64,000 bases of DNA from the NCBI GenBank assembly GCA_013995675.1, contig VWRR01000019.1, positions 293,150-357,149 on the forward strand. The letters run 5' to 3'. Each line of letters opens with the position of its first letter. Positions within the stretch are counted from its first letter, which is position 1. This document shows, piece by piece, positions 33,864-44,162 of the stretch. A model generated the notes under the pieces. The model worked only from the letters and a program-made list of their open reading frames with translations, ran no database searches and was not told the DNA's origin. A program made the translations under genes and the position numbers. This DNA is from Cyanidiococcus yangmingshanensis (lineage: Eukaryota > Rhodophyta > Bangiophyceae > Cyanidiales > Cyanidiaceae).

Positions 33864-35410
33864 ATGCAGAAAGGAAGTTATACAAAGACGTTGGAGAAGG
33901 ATCGTCCAGTCGATGGTGCTTCAAGTGTGAAGAATGCGGTGGTCGCCTCTGGAGACTATCGCGTAGGCCGACCTCAAGTTGGCCTCGTGGGGACGCGCCG
34001 ACATTGAACTCTCCGAGTATGAGATGCCAGGTCTTATGGAACTTCGTCGCGAGTATGCTCCTCAGCAGCCTCTTCGTGGGCTGCGCGTCGCGGGTTCACT
34101 TCACATGACAGTGCAGACAGCGGTGCTGATCGAGACGCTGCGGAGCTTGGGGGCGACGCTGCGATGGTGTTCCTGCAACATCTTTAGCACGCAGGATCAT
34201 GCTGCTGCGGCTGTTGTTGCGGCCGGATCTGCGCACGTTTTTGCTTGGAAAGGCGAGACACTCGAGGAATACTGGGAGTGCACGGATCGGGCATCTCACT
34301 TGGTCCGACAACGAAGGTCCGGACCTTATCGTTGACGACGGCGGTGACATGACGTTGCTCATTCACGAGGGCTTCCGCGCTGAGAAAGAGTACGCAAGCA
34401 CAGGAAAGCTACCGGATCCGGACTCGACGACGAATGCGGAGTTCAAATGTGTACTGCAGACGATTCGATCTTCGATCCAGCGCGACCCGACTCGCTTCCA
34501 ACGGATTGCGAATCGGGTGATTGGCGTCTCCGAAGAGACCACGACGGGTGTCCAGCGCTTGGTGCGGATGGCCCAAGAGGGTACGCTTCTCTTCCCCGCG
34601 ATCAATGTGAATGACTCAGTGACCAAGTCGAAGTTCGATAATATTTACGGATGCCGGCATTCGCTCTTGGATGGCATCGCTCGAGCGACCGACGTGATGT
34701 TGGCTGGCAAGGTCTGCGTTGTCTGCGGCTTTGGTGATGTCGGCAAGGGATGCGCGGAGGCATTACGTGGTGCCGGGGCACGGGTCTTTATCACCGAAGT
34801 GGATCCGATTTGCGCGCTGCAGGCTTGTATGCAAGGCTATACGGTGACCACCCTGGAGGATGTTATCGATATTGCTGATTTGATTGTGACCGCCACCGGG
34901 AATCGAGATGTTGTAATGAAGCACCACATGGAGCGCATGGCGTATGCACGCCGACCTGGTGGTGAGCAACCCCCCTCTGTGCCTATCGTCTGCAATATCG
35001 GACACTTTGACAATGAAATTGATTGGTCTGGCCTGGTCTCCGATCCGAACATTCAGCGCGTGACGATCAAACCACAAGTGGATCGTTTTGTTTGGCCCCA
35101 TGGCGGCTCTGTCATTGTGTTGGCCGAGGCGCGACTCGTGAACCTGGGATGTGCCACGGGTCATCCGTCTTTTGTCATGTCCTGCTCGTTCGCGAACCAG
35201 ACCATGGCGCAGATTGAGCTGGCTACAAACCGAGACACTGGCAAGTACCAGAACTCGGTCTACGTGCTGCCAAAGCACCTCGATGAGAAGGTAGCTCGGC
35301 TTCATTTGGCCAAGCTAGGTGCCAAACTAACGGAGTTGACGCCGGAGCAGGCTTCGTACATCGGCGTCAACTCGGAGGGACCGTACAAGTCAGCTGCGTA
35401 TCGCTACTAG
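33864..35410 (+). CDS. SAHH: S-adenosyl-L-homocysteine hydrolase, two frame changes near the N-terminus
   Basis: Splits S-adenosylhomocysteine to adenosine and homocysteine in the methyl cycle. From the ATG at 33864 one frame gives [19 protein letters not shown]. An extra base in CC at 33968-33969 then leads to [38 protein letters not shown] and [18 protein letters not shown] second extra base in GGG at 34289-34291 leads to [20 protein letters not shown] and on to the end. The rest is canonical: the roughly 40-residue insertion typical of plant and bacterial enzymes ([16 protein letters not shown]), [26 protein letters not shown], the NAD fold [28 protein letters not shown] and the C-terminal [10 protein letters not shown]. 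With both bases removed the length is about 515 codons; the family is about 430-490. Confidence 0.96.
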
Positions 35411-36793
35411 GCGAAGAGCTAAACGCATGAATCAGTCGTCGGCATGAGGGCCAGCCTCAGGTTCTGTTCCGAACGCAGCGATGCATAACGCACTTTGAGA
35501 GCAACTGCGGATGATTCTCGGAGCGTTGAGTCGGCTCAGCATTTGATCTCCATGCTCGACGTCTACCGTGCCCGGTAAAGACAACCATACACAGTTGGGG
35601 CCTGTGCTTGGAAAAGCGATCGTCTGCAACGCGACATACGCGCACGCGTTGTCACTCCAGATTGAATCCTCGGCTGCGGGGCAATAGGATATGGTGTCCA
35701 GGCACAGGTTCGAATATAGATGCTTTCGCCGTCATTCGGCTGCAACTTGGCAGATATGCACGTCTCCGAGCGATCGGTTCGCATAGCGTCATCTCGGGAT
35801 ACAGTTTGTCTGCGAGAGACCACTTGTTCGGCGTACTTGCGAGACCGCATGGCCAACAATCGTACGAATTTCTTATACATGAAGCGTTTTGTGGCGTTTT
35901 CCTCGCAGAACCGTGTTTGTTCGGTATCCATAGACGCTATATATAGAAAACGAGCAATCGAATGGTACAATCAATAGGGCAAATGTTATCGTTTCTTGGA
36001 TGGATAGCCGGTTCAAGGGCACTGACTGTGTTCGAGTCGTTCATGTTCCTTCTGCACTCGTGCTATACGAATGCCTCGATACGCTCTCGTGGACAGGAAC
36101 CCTCTCTGATTAGCCTTGGAGTCGATCCGGATGGGTTCATTCCAGTCGCATGGCTACGCAAGTGGCGAGCAGCGTTCGCCACTGAACGGTGTCCTGCTCG
36201 TTCTCCATAGCGACCCGACCCTCGACCGTTTCGTTCACGAATTGAGGACCGGTCTCGAGCGGAAGCTAGCTGGCGAGCGGGAATAACCCTGGAAAAATAG
36301 ATTTTCATAAACGGTTGGGTTTGAACAGTGCCACCAGGGCAAGCTGCTTGCAACCGTGGCGAGACGGCGAGCGCTTTCCCTAGAGATTGGGCTCGCCCAA
36401 GCGACGACGTGTACTAGGTCGCCACTACCTCAGTCATACAGTCGTGACAGGGGTGTAGACATTCTCTGGAGACCGAACAACCTCAGGAAAGTGACGTTTC
36501 CCTCAGGTTTTAGCTCTGGACCAGCGACGAGGCACTGTGCTGCACTCGTTCGCGGTTCGAGCGAGCGTTCTACTTTGTCGATCCAATTTCGACAGAAACT
36601 CTTTGGGTCGCGAAACCACAGCCAGTATATTTTTGGTATCAAGCTGGGAGTGCCAAGAGGCGAATAACGCGTTGTGCTGCTTCCATTCGCTAACTGCGCG
36701 GACGATTATCGAAAGCGTTCTTCGCCTGACGAACGAGAGCGCTGAGCGCTATTCCCCGAGAACCGAGCGCTCTCTGCATTCCTACTGGACGAG
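35411..36793. other. Intergenic, nothing recognised
   Basis: 1.4 kb between two plus-strand genes. Open frames of up to 135 codons have no motifs. An AT-rich patch (CGCTATATATAGAAAACG) near 35934-35951 is TATA-like but far from either gene. Confidence 0.4.
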
Positions 36794-39205
36794 ATGCAAT
36801 CGAGGCATTCGCCAAATGCGCTCCCTTCGTCCATCCCTCATAATAGAGCGGTTTCAGTCGGAACGAATAGTGCTGAGTCATCACACCCTCAACTACAGGA
36901 GAGCGCTCTCGAGTCTGAGCATGTATCTGCGACACAACGAGACGACCGCGACGTCACTCGAGGGTCAGAGTACCGCACTCGCCGGAACGAGACAGACGCC
37001 GTTCCAAAGGCACGCGTCGTTGCACTCGAAGCAGAGCTTGAACAAACTCGCGCGGAGTACGCATCCTACCGGGAGAGCGTCCAACGCACCTTGGCGATCA
37101 TCCTGCCAGAAAAGCCGTTCGTGACAGCGTTCGAGGCGCTTCGACGTGGATACACGACTGTTCGAGACACTCAGATTGTTCGCGACATGTGCCAACGAGT
37201 GAACGGCGCTCAATGGGGTACTATTTTCGAGTACTTCTACCGTGCTGTGCTAGAGTATCGAGCTGCCCGACCAGATTCGCTACTGCATCGGGATGCAGCG
37301 CTCGCGTCGGACTGGTATCGGGAGCCTTGGTACTGTTTCTACCCGCAATATATGGGTGTCACTTCGGATGATCCTCTCGCGAAACTGACAAGCTTCCGCG
37401 ACCTCATCGACATGTTGCCGTACTGGGAGGCACTGGGGTTCCGGAACCTCTCCATACTGCCACATTACGACAGTGCCTGGGCCGATGGTGGCTACGACGT
37501 GCGTGCGTACTCGCCACACCCCGAGCTTGGTGGGTCTCAAGCCTTTCAGGAATTTGTAGAGGAAGCCACCAAACGTGGTTTTCGTCTCATGACCGAGGCG
37601 ATCTTTGGCCACACTGGGACCGACCATGAATGGTTCCAACGAGCACTACGTGGTGAGCCCCGCTTCCTTGGCTATTACCTTCGTCGTGATGGACGAGAGA
37701 AAATAGCAGAGTTTGAGCGGGATGGCGAAGTCTTCTGTCGCTACCGAGATCCAGATGGCACGATCACAGAGCGCGTTTGCCTCTTCCCCGACATTGATCG
37801 CACGCACGGTCTCTGGGCACAAGTTCAAAAAGATGAGCGAGGAGCTGCTCCAGAAAAGAGTTCTGCGCAGCAGGTGGTCCAATTCTATCGCACTTTTCTA
37901 CCATTTCAGGCTGATCTAGATCTGCAGAACCCTGATGTCTTGGGCGAATTCTTCGGCCTCCTCGGCGAAGAACTCAACCAGGGAATTCTGGGCAAGCGGA
38001 TTGATGCGGTAGCGCATTGGATCAAGCGGCCAGGTACGTCTGCGGATGGTCTCCCAGAGACGCATACGCTTCTGGCGCTGTTCAAGTCCTTCATCCATCA
38101 TATCAGTCCGCGGAGTGTGCTCATGCCAGAGGCGGTGCGTCCGAATCACATCGCCGCTCACTACGCTGGTATTGGCACTGAATTATGCGGTAGCGCGCGG
38201 AGCTCTGAAGGTGACCTGCTCCTCTCCTTTGAGATGCAGGCGGCTCTTCGGGAGATGCTTTGGTTTTGCCGAACTGCGCCTTATTGGCGAGCCGTGCTTC
38301 AGCTGCCGAAGCTCCCGCCTGGTGCCGACTGGTGCGTACCCCTGGCACACCACGACGACATCTATTTGGGATTCTTAGAGCGATCTGTTCGGCAGGATGC
38401 GGCGATCTTGATTCGAAAATGTGGGGGGATGGTTTTCCGTGGCGGCATCTCTGCCGCATGCAGGGAGTACGATCTGTTGGCGAGAGACCCGCGACGCCTG
38501 GCGCTGGCCTTTTTCACGCTTGTGCTGGGTCCCGGGACCCCATTCGTATACAGTGGGTCTGAAATCGGTGCGAATAATGCATTCGACTTTGCGCATATCC
38601 AAATGAAGCGACGCTACGAACGCTTGAGAGCGTGCGGTTTTATGGTTGCAGAGGGTGCCTGTTTGGACCCGCGTGATCTGCAGCGCGGCCCGTTGCCGCG
38701 TTCCCTCCTTTTCCGTGCACTGGAAGAGTCCGAACTGGTGAAGCGCGGCGCCTCCACAGGCGTCGAGTACGGACTTGCCATATTGCGGCGTCTGAACGCG
38801 CTGCGCTCTTCACATCCGAGCCTCCACTCGGGATGCATGCAGCCAGTTGATACTGGTCGGGCGGAAATTCTAGCCTTTATTCGACATGATGCAGCTCGAG
38901 ATCGTCCACTGCTCTGCATTGCGAATCTAAGTGATTATGAGCTGGACATGGTGACGCCAACTTGGCAACTGGGTGCCTATTTTGGAGCTAACACCGCGAC
39001 GGATCTGCCTTGTCGGGACTTGCTCGTCGATCCGCGTGGACAACCAGCTCACTCGAGTGATGGGGCGACTCCTGCACCCGACGAACGTTTTCGCCTACAG
39101 GGCACAGGATACGTTTTGCGCCTGCAGCCACTCGCTATTCATCTGCTGGAACAGATCGAGTCCGGTCACTGCAACGGCAGAGACTCTATCCCGCAAGCCG
39201 CGTAG
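36794..39205 (+). CDS. GH13 family alpha-glucan enzyme (trehalose synthase / amylosucrase-like)
   Basis: Start at the ATG at 36794; 803 residues. The first about 75 are Ser/Arg-rich and disordered, then a coiled-coil-like helix (KARVVALEAELEQTRAEYAS). The catalytic barrel follows: LPYWEALGFRNLSILPHYDS and ADGGYDVRAYSPHPELGG (region I-like), MTEAIFGHTGTDHEWFQRAL, GKRIDAVAHWIKRPG with the likely nucleophile Asp404, VLMPEAVRP with the likely acid/base Glu446, and PLAHHDDIYL with the third carboxylate at Asp521/522. LGPGTPFVYSGSEIGANN matches the late-barrel strand of trehalose synthase and amylosucrase types. All three carboxylates are present. Red algae store floridean starch in the cytosol, so a role in glucan or glucoside turnover is possible; the exact reaction is not readable. 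The frame is intact over 2.4 kb. A bacterial origin is possible. Confidence 0.85.
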   Translation: MQSRHSPNALPSSIPHNRAVSVGTNSAESSHPQLQESALESEHVSATQRDDRDVTRGSEYRTRRNETDAVPKARVVALEAELEQTRAEYASYRESVQRTLAIILPEKPFVTAFEALRRGYTTVRDTQIVRDMCQRVNGAQWGTIFEYFYRAVLEYRAARPDSLLHRDAALASDWYREPWYCFYPQYMGVTSDDPLAKLTSFRDLIDMLPYWEALGFRNLSILPHYDSAWADGGYDVRAYSPHPELGGSQAFQEFVEEATKRGFRLMTEAIFGHTGTDHEWFQRALRGEPRFLGYYLRRDGREKIAEFERDGEVFCRYRDPDGTITERVCLFPDIDRTHGLWAQVQKDERGAAPEKSSAQQVVQFYRTFLPFQADLDLQNPDVLGEFFGLLGEELNQGILGKRIDAVAHWIKRPGTSADGLPETHTLLALFKSFIHHISPRSVLMPEAVRPNHIAAHYAGIGTELCGSARSSEGDLLLSFEMQAALREMLWFCRTAPYWRAVLQLPKLPPGADWCVPLAHHDDIYLGFLERSVRQDAAILIRKCGGMVFRGGISAACREYDLLARDPRRLALAFFTLVLGPGTPFVYSGSEIGANNAFDFAHIQMKRRYERLRACGFMVAEGACLDPRDLQRGPLPRSLLFRALEESELVKRGASTGVEYGLAILRRLNALRSSHPSLHSGCMQPVDTGRAEILAFIRHDAARDRPLLCIANLSDYELDMVTPTWQLGAYFGANTATDLPCRDLLVDPRGQPAHSSDGATPAPDERFRLQGTGYVLRLQPLAIHLLEQIESGHCNGRDSIPQAA

Positions 39206-40815
39206 CACTGCGGTTGGCAATCGCTCGCTCGTTGACCGCTGCTGCACTGTGCCCCTGGCGCTGCTCGTGGCAATACGCCACCGATCGATACGGCTGCCTG
39301 ATGATGATTTGCTGGCTCTCCATTTTTCTGAAACGGGAGAAAACAAGACATTCGCGTTCACGCGTCTTAAGATCCAGGCTAGGAACTCTGTAGCCTGCAG
39401 TGTAGTACAAGAGACGAGATGGGCTGCGTCACGATAGACGCCGCGCAACGGACCTCGTTTCTCCACGGAAAGCGAACAGGCCACGAACATTTACTTGAAC
39501 TCGCCTATTTGGTTGGTCTCCTGGAACAACGAGTCGATAAAAAATGAAGTTGACGCAGTAGAGAAACACGACCGTAGTCGATCGCTACGAAGCTGGCGTG
39601 AACACCCAACAAGGTTACGACACCAACCCAGCCAGTCGCTTACCAACTACGCTCGACCTGGTCGAGACTCGCAAACGCAGCAAACCACCATTTGTACGCC
39701 TATCAAGAGCGCCAACCAGCGTAACGCTATAGATTGCGGTCATGACCCATTCATAACGTTCGGTAATAGCGCTGATGACGACCGAGCGCCACCCCGAGAC
39801 GACACGTCTCGCTATCGCCAGCACGTAAAACCGCGTGCATGTATTCTCGGTCCCTGGCGGGATGCGTGCGCAACGCCAGACGGCACCGCCATGAAGTATG
39901 GCGCTGCTATCCCCAGAAGAGCGATGCGATGCGATGCGATGCGATGCGATGCGATGGCGTAACGCGATATCTCATTTCTCTGCTCGCGGACCGGAGGCTG
40001 GCCGACGAGACGCAGAACGGAGCGCCGCGTTGTTCGCCGGAAGCGCACCATCAACCCTTGATCAGTGTGCGCCGCTAGGTCGTCGCTCGATGCACCGGTC
40101 CCTCGGCTGGTCTCGTACGCGACGACTCGATGACGGTCGCCGACCCCTCCGACGCATGGATTCGATCGGAGAGGTGCATCCAAATGGCGTCTAGGGCGCT
40201 TGCGGATAAGCGCGCGCGGAGCGATTCCGAGGTGCTTCGTATCCAAACCGTGCGGAGATATCGTCTTGCGGGGCTCGAGTGGTTCGCGATGAACGACCCT
40301 CCGAGCTGGTCCGTTATCGTCCTATTCGTGGAGCGTTTCGACCACTACGCTACGTGATCCTCTTGTCCAGCGCAGGTCGTCGGGAGGTCTTCTAGACGCT
40401 ATCTAGCGCCCCTCACGGGCCCGTGATTTTCAACATCGCCGCCGCCGCCGCCGCCGTCACAGCCGCGGGCCATCTCCGAATCTCCCGACGGTTCGCTCCA
40501 GGGCGCGCGGCGCAGCCAACTCGGTCGTCCTGGTGACCTGCGGAACGGTTTTGCCTCGTTGAAGCGTTTTTGGGTTTTTGGCTGGCGAAGCTTGGCCCCA
40601 GCACAGACACACCAGGCTCCCCAGAGGTGCTTGTCCTGGAGTTGTGTGTGTGTGCGTGCGTGGGCGGGTTCCAGTGTCCCTAAAGTGGTCGCTGTAACAG
40701 CACCAGGCGACTGGCCAGCTGGCAACCTCGGACGTTACGTGCGTGCTGTGGAACGCCGCACCGTACGATCAGGCTGAGATTATTTGTTTCATTGAGGTAA
40801 CCCGTGGCGTGCTGT
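39206..40815. other. Intergenic with pentanucleotide repeat
   Basis: 1.6 kb between two plus-strand genes. It holds a (GCGAT)7 run, a CCG-rich patch at 40440-40465 and a GTGTGTGTGCGTGCGTG tract near 40645. No gene recognised. Confidence 0.45.
39921..39955. repeat. (GCGAT)7 microsatellite
   Basis: Seven exact tandem copies of GCGAT. Shorter GATGC/GATCC runs of like composition are found near 29620. Confidence 0.95.
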
Positions 40816-42117
40816 ATGGGCTCCGAAACGCAACTGGGTACAGCAGTGACAGCGTCATCGCGCGAGTCGGCCTCTGAGCAAAGCGGTACGGCGTCTGCAG
40901 AGTCACGGAAGACGCTGCCGCGTATCGCTAGCACGGGAAGCGATCTGCACCGAGTGATGCCTCTAGGGAGTCAGCCAAACTTGACAGCGTCCTATTCTGA
41001 TTTTATTGCGCAGCAGCAGCAGTACCAACAGCAGCAGCGGAGTATAAGCGGTGGAGGACTCCGGCACAGCTCCTCATGGGGCTCGTTCGTTGCCGTGCCG
41101 CCTTATGGCATTGGCTACGGCGGCAGTGGCGGTGGCTGCATGCCGCCGGTGGGGTCAGGAGTTGTCATGTCCGACACGACGGATCTGGTGACGCAGAATG
41201 CCTATCTACGGAACGAACTCAATCGAGCTCAGACTGAGATACAGGCCCTGAGGAATCGACTATGTGAGCTCGAAATGAGTCCCGGCTTGGCCAGCGGGAA
41301 TCGTGTTGGCTCTGAGCGTGGGTCGGCACAGGGCTGCGGCATCAGTGTTGCCGGGAAGGGCTCGAACAGTGGGCCAGCATCAGCGGTCTCGCCTGGGACG
41401 GCACTCTCAGCACCTTCGCCGCTGCATCTCTCGACGACCGTTCCGTACGGAGTTGCTTCGACAATCCCAACGGCTGCAGTAGGTGCAATGCTACCGAATA
41501 GCCGCGGGATGGCCGGTATGCCTGTTGCATTAAGCTCAAGCCCGCTGCATCTGCCGGCGTGGCGCCCGGAACGTTTCTCGCCGTCGCCACCGCCTGGCGC
41601 AGCGGCCGCAGCAGCTTACACCTCATCAGTGGCCGCGTCTGCTCGTGGAAACGTATCATCATGTCCTCTGCTCTCCTCAGGTGCGAGTAGCAGCAGCGGG
41701 CGGCTGGGAATCGCCGCCAAAACAGCTCTTGCTCGACACGATTCGTTGGGATCGATAAGCAAAGACAGTCATAATAGCCTGATTGATGAATATGGAACTG
41801 GAGGTTACAGCAGCAGCAGTGCCAGCAGTCATCGGCTCGGGGAGCGAAGACGTTCCCAGTCGGCACCGAAACGACGTGGGCGGGCTTCGTCTGTGGGCTC
41901 GGCCCGAGAGGGCGGCTCTTCGCAGCCGCGATACTGGACACCGGAGGAGCACCAGCGCTTCCTCGAGGCACTAGAGATGTATGGTTCTCGAAACGTTCGT
42001 GCTATTAGCGAATATGTAGGCACACGAAACGCCACTCAGGTTCGGACGCATGCACAGAAATATTTTTTGCGACAAAGCCGCGAGGCGCAGAATCGGAATT
42101 CGGATGCGCCACAATGA
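40816..42117 (+). CDS. Single-MYB, SHAQKYF-class transcription factor
   Basis: Nuclear DNA-binding protein. Start chosen at the ATG at 40816; 433 residues. Residues about 372-421 form one MYB repeat, RYWTPEEHQRFLEALEMYGS then ISEYVGTRNATQVRTHAQKY, ending in THAQKYF, the signature of the plant and algal circadian/REVEILLE-type and related MYB1R proteins. It sits at the extreme C-terminus, unlike most plant members. A leucine-zipper-like helix (AYLRNELNRAQTEIQALRNR) at about residues 130-150 suggests dimerisation. The rest is Ser/Gly/Ala/Gln-rich low complexity with Gln runs. Just before the MYB is a basic patch (RRRSQSAPKRRGRA) that may be a nuclear localisation signal. Frame intact. Confidence 0.92.
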   Translation: MGSETQLGTAVTASSRESASEQSGTASAESRKTLPRIASTGSDLHRVMPLGSQPNLTASYSDFIAQQQQYQQQQRSISGGGLRHSSSWGSFVAVPPYGIGYGGSGGGCMPPVGSGVVMSDTTDLVTQNAYLRNELNRAQTEIQALRNRLCELEMSPGLASGNRVGSERGSAQGCGISVAGKGSNSGPASAVSPGTALSAPSPLHLSTTVPYGVASTIPTAAVGAMLPNSRGMAGMPVALSSSPLHLPAWRPERFSPSPPPGAAAAAAYTSSVAASARGNVSSCPLLSSGASSSSGRLGIAAKTALARHDSLGSISKDSHNSLIDEYGTGGYSSSSASSHRLGERRRSQSAPKRRGRASSVGSAREGGSSQPRYWTPEEHQRFLEALEMYGSRNVRAISEYVGTRNATQVRTHAQKYFLRQSREAQNRNSDAPQ

Positions 42118-44162
42118 GTACCCGGCGCAGCTTGATGTGGATCAGATTTTTGGGGAGAATAACAGCTCTGGATGTTTTGCGATTGAGAGACGCGCCCAGC
42201 TAAGCGATGATACCGGCAAAGCGGCCAGTGTGCTGCCTCATGAGAGGCTGAAAGTTCTTATCCTAGGGCGAGGCCGAATTTGCATAAGCGCCAGTTTCCG
42301 CCACCAACGTGCAAAGCGATGACATTCGTGGCATCTGTCAGGTGTTGCGATTTTTGTAGCCAACGGAATGGATTGGCTCGGAAAACGAGCGGCAGCGCGT
42401 CCACCTAAAGTGGCGACCTGGTGAAGCGGTTTGTGTGCTCAGGAGATCGCGACGGGCGCCCGAGAATCACGAACCTTCAGGTGTGATCCTCACGACGACG
42501 CCGCGCTGGGCTTCGTCTGGAGTATCAAGACGGAAACGTCAAACACTGAGGTATCGCGAGCCCTCGGGGAACCGGAGTTATTGGATTGATCGGTCCCCGA
42601 CGGCACACTGAGGGTACTTGTTTCCGTTAACCACATGAGGCGCATCGGCCATGTATGCTAAATAAAGCGCATCGATCTAGTACTGGACATGACCAGCATT
42701 CATAAAATAACGAAAGTCTTTGGGCGAGTCCTTTTCATGCAGCATAAGGTTTGCGTCGCGCGTCGCCTAGCTTTGGTCAAGCGTTTAGCGATGCACGTGT
42801 CGCGCTGTATACTACCCGAACGCAAAACACAGGTACCTGGTTGAACCAGTGCCATCTGCTCTGATACTCTGGCTAGCGCCTCTGAGATGATGGCAGCGGT
42901 CTCAACTCTGGCCCTAGGGTGAATGATTTGGCAGCTGCGTCGGAGTGGGAGACGAAACCTGAGTTGATTTTGACCGGTAGGTCTAGTGTTCTCTCTCAGA
43001 CCAGGTCTGAAGCAATCCTTTTTCCTCTGAGCACAGCATGTGCGCGCTGAGCAGTCGTCAGCTGCCGGAAGCGCGGACCTCAGCAAGGCGGACACATTGA
43101 AGAGCGTTGTGCTCGCTGTTGCGACGGGTTTGCAGGCTCTGCGACCGTCGAAACACTGTACAACCAGGGTCTGGAGCCACTGATACGGTTGGGCCCCGTC
43201 ATCGTGGCGAACCTCGCAAACGCGGCCTGCAGTAGGCGATGGGAGGGTACGAAGCCGCCACCGCTCTCAAACTGACAGTGAGGATCCCGAGCTGGGCCCA
43301 AACAACTAGAGCCTTTACGTGATGTGGAGTCTGTGCCCGTTGCTTGGTCGGCTTTGTTGATGCAGCGCTCTCGATGGTGATATTTTGTCATCATCGGAAA
43401 CTCGTTTCCAGCGGAAGCTTCTGTAATGCGAGTACTTTTGCGCGCATCTACGCTTGCATATTGCGAGGCAGCGCATGAGCCTCCCAGAGGCAACGAGGCT
43501 TACGTAATGTCTTTCGCAAACTGCTTCGTCGCAATCCATGCTTGGCTTTATAGAGAACAGATCAGTCTCGAGCGTGTACGTACCACACGCCTCGAACGTC
43601 GACATGGAGACAAGGACCTCTAGGGCCACTACAAGAGCTCTTTTTGACGAAAACGGTGAAAACGCTCTCCTTTGGACCTCAAATGGTTGCAGCCGAAGCC
43701 GTGTCCGAGTACCTGATGAAATGGATCATATATGATTTTCTTGCACATCGAAGCCTCTATTCAGGCAATTTTGAGGATATCCAGGGCCGAAACGACGCAG
43801 CTGTCTCACTTGGAGCCAAAGATTTGGTCTACTTATATCCATGGATGCACTCGACTCATTCCAGTACGATAGGATTGGTGCTTGTGGTGCGAGGCTCCGG
43901 TGCCCCACCAGAACAATCCTTCGGGTACAGACTCGTGTGATCTGCTTACGAGCAGGGCTGGAACGTGCCCCCGCTTGTTTCGACCAGCGAACCTGCAGAC
44001 TTTAAAACGCAGCGCCGGAATCAAGAGGGACATGAGCTTCAATGGCGCGAGTCAAGTAGCTGTGTACCCTTTTCTGCGCTCTGCTTCTATTCCGACCCGA
44101 ACGTTTCATGAATTCTATCGCGAAATCTGCTCTTCGTGCTGTTCCGGCGGGCCAGTCACCCA
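42118..44162. other. Intergenic, nothing recognised
   Basis: 2 kb between the convergent ends of the MYB and NRAMP genes. Frames of 130 codons at 42700-43095 and 43080-43493 (minus) abut and could be a decayed gene, but I can name no motif in either. Confidence 0.35.

Noticed and set aside
39839-40357. Overlapping frames around the (GCGAT)7 run as a gene
   Set aside because: They are kept open by the repeat and high GC content; no motif is present.
42700-43493. Two abutting 130-codon minus-strand frames as a split gene
   Set aside because: No recognisable sequence in either and no sign of shared homology. Left as unannotated intergenic.
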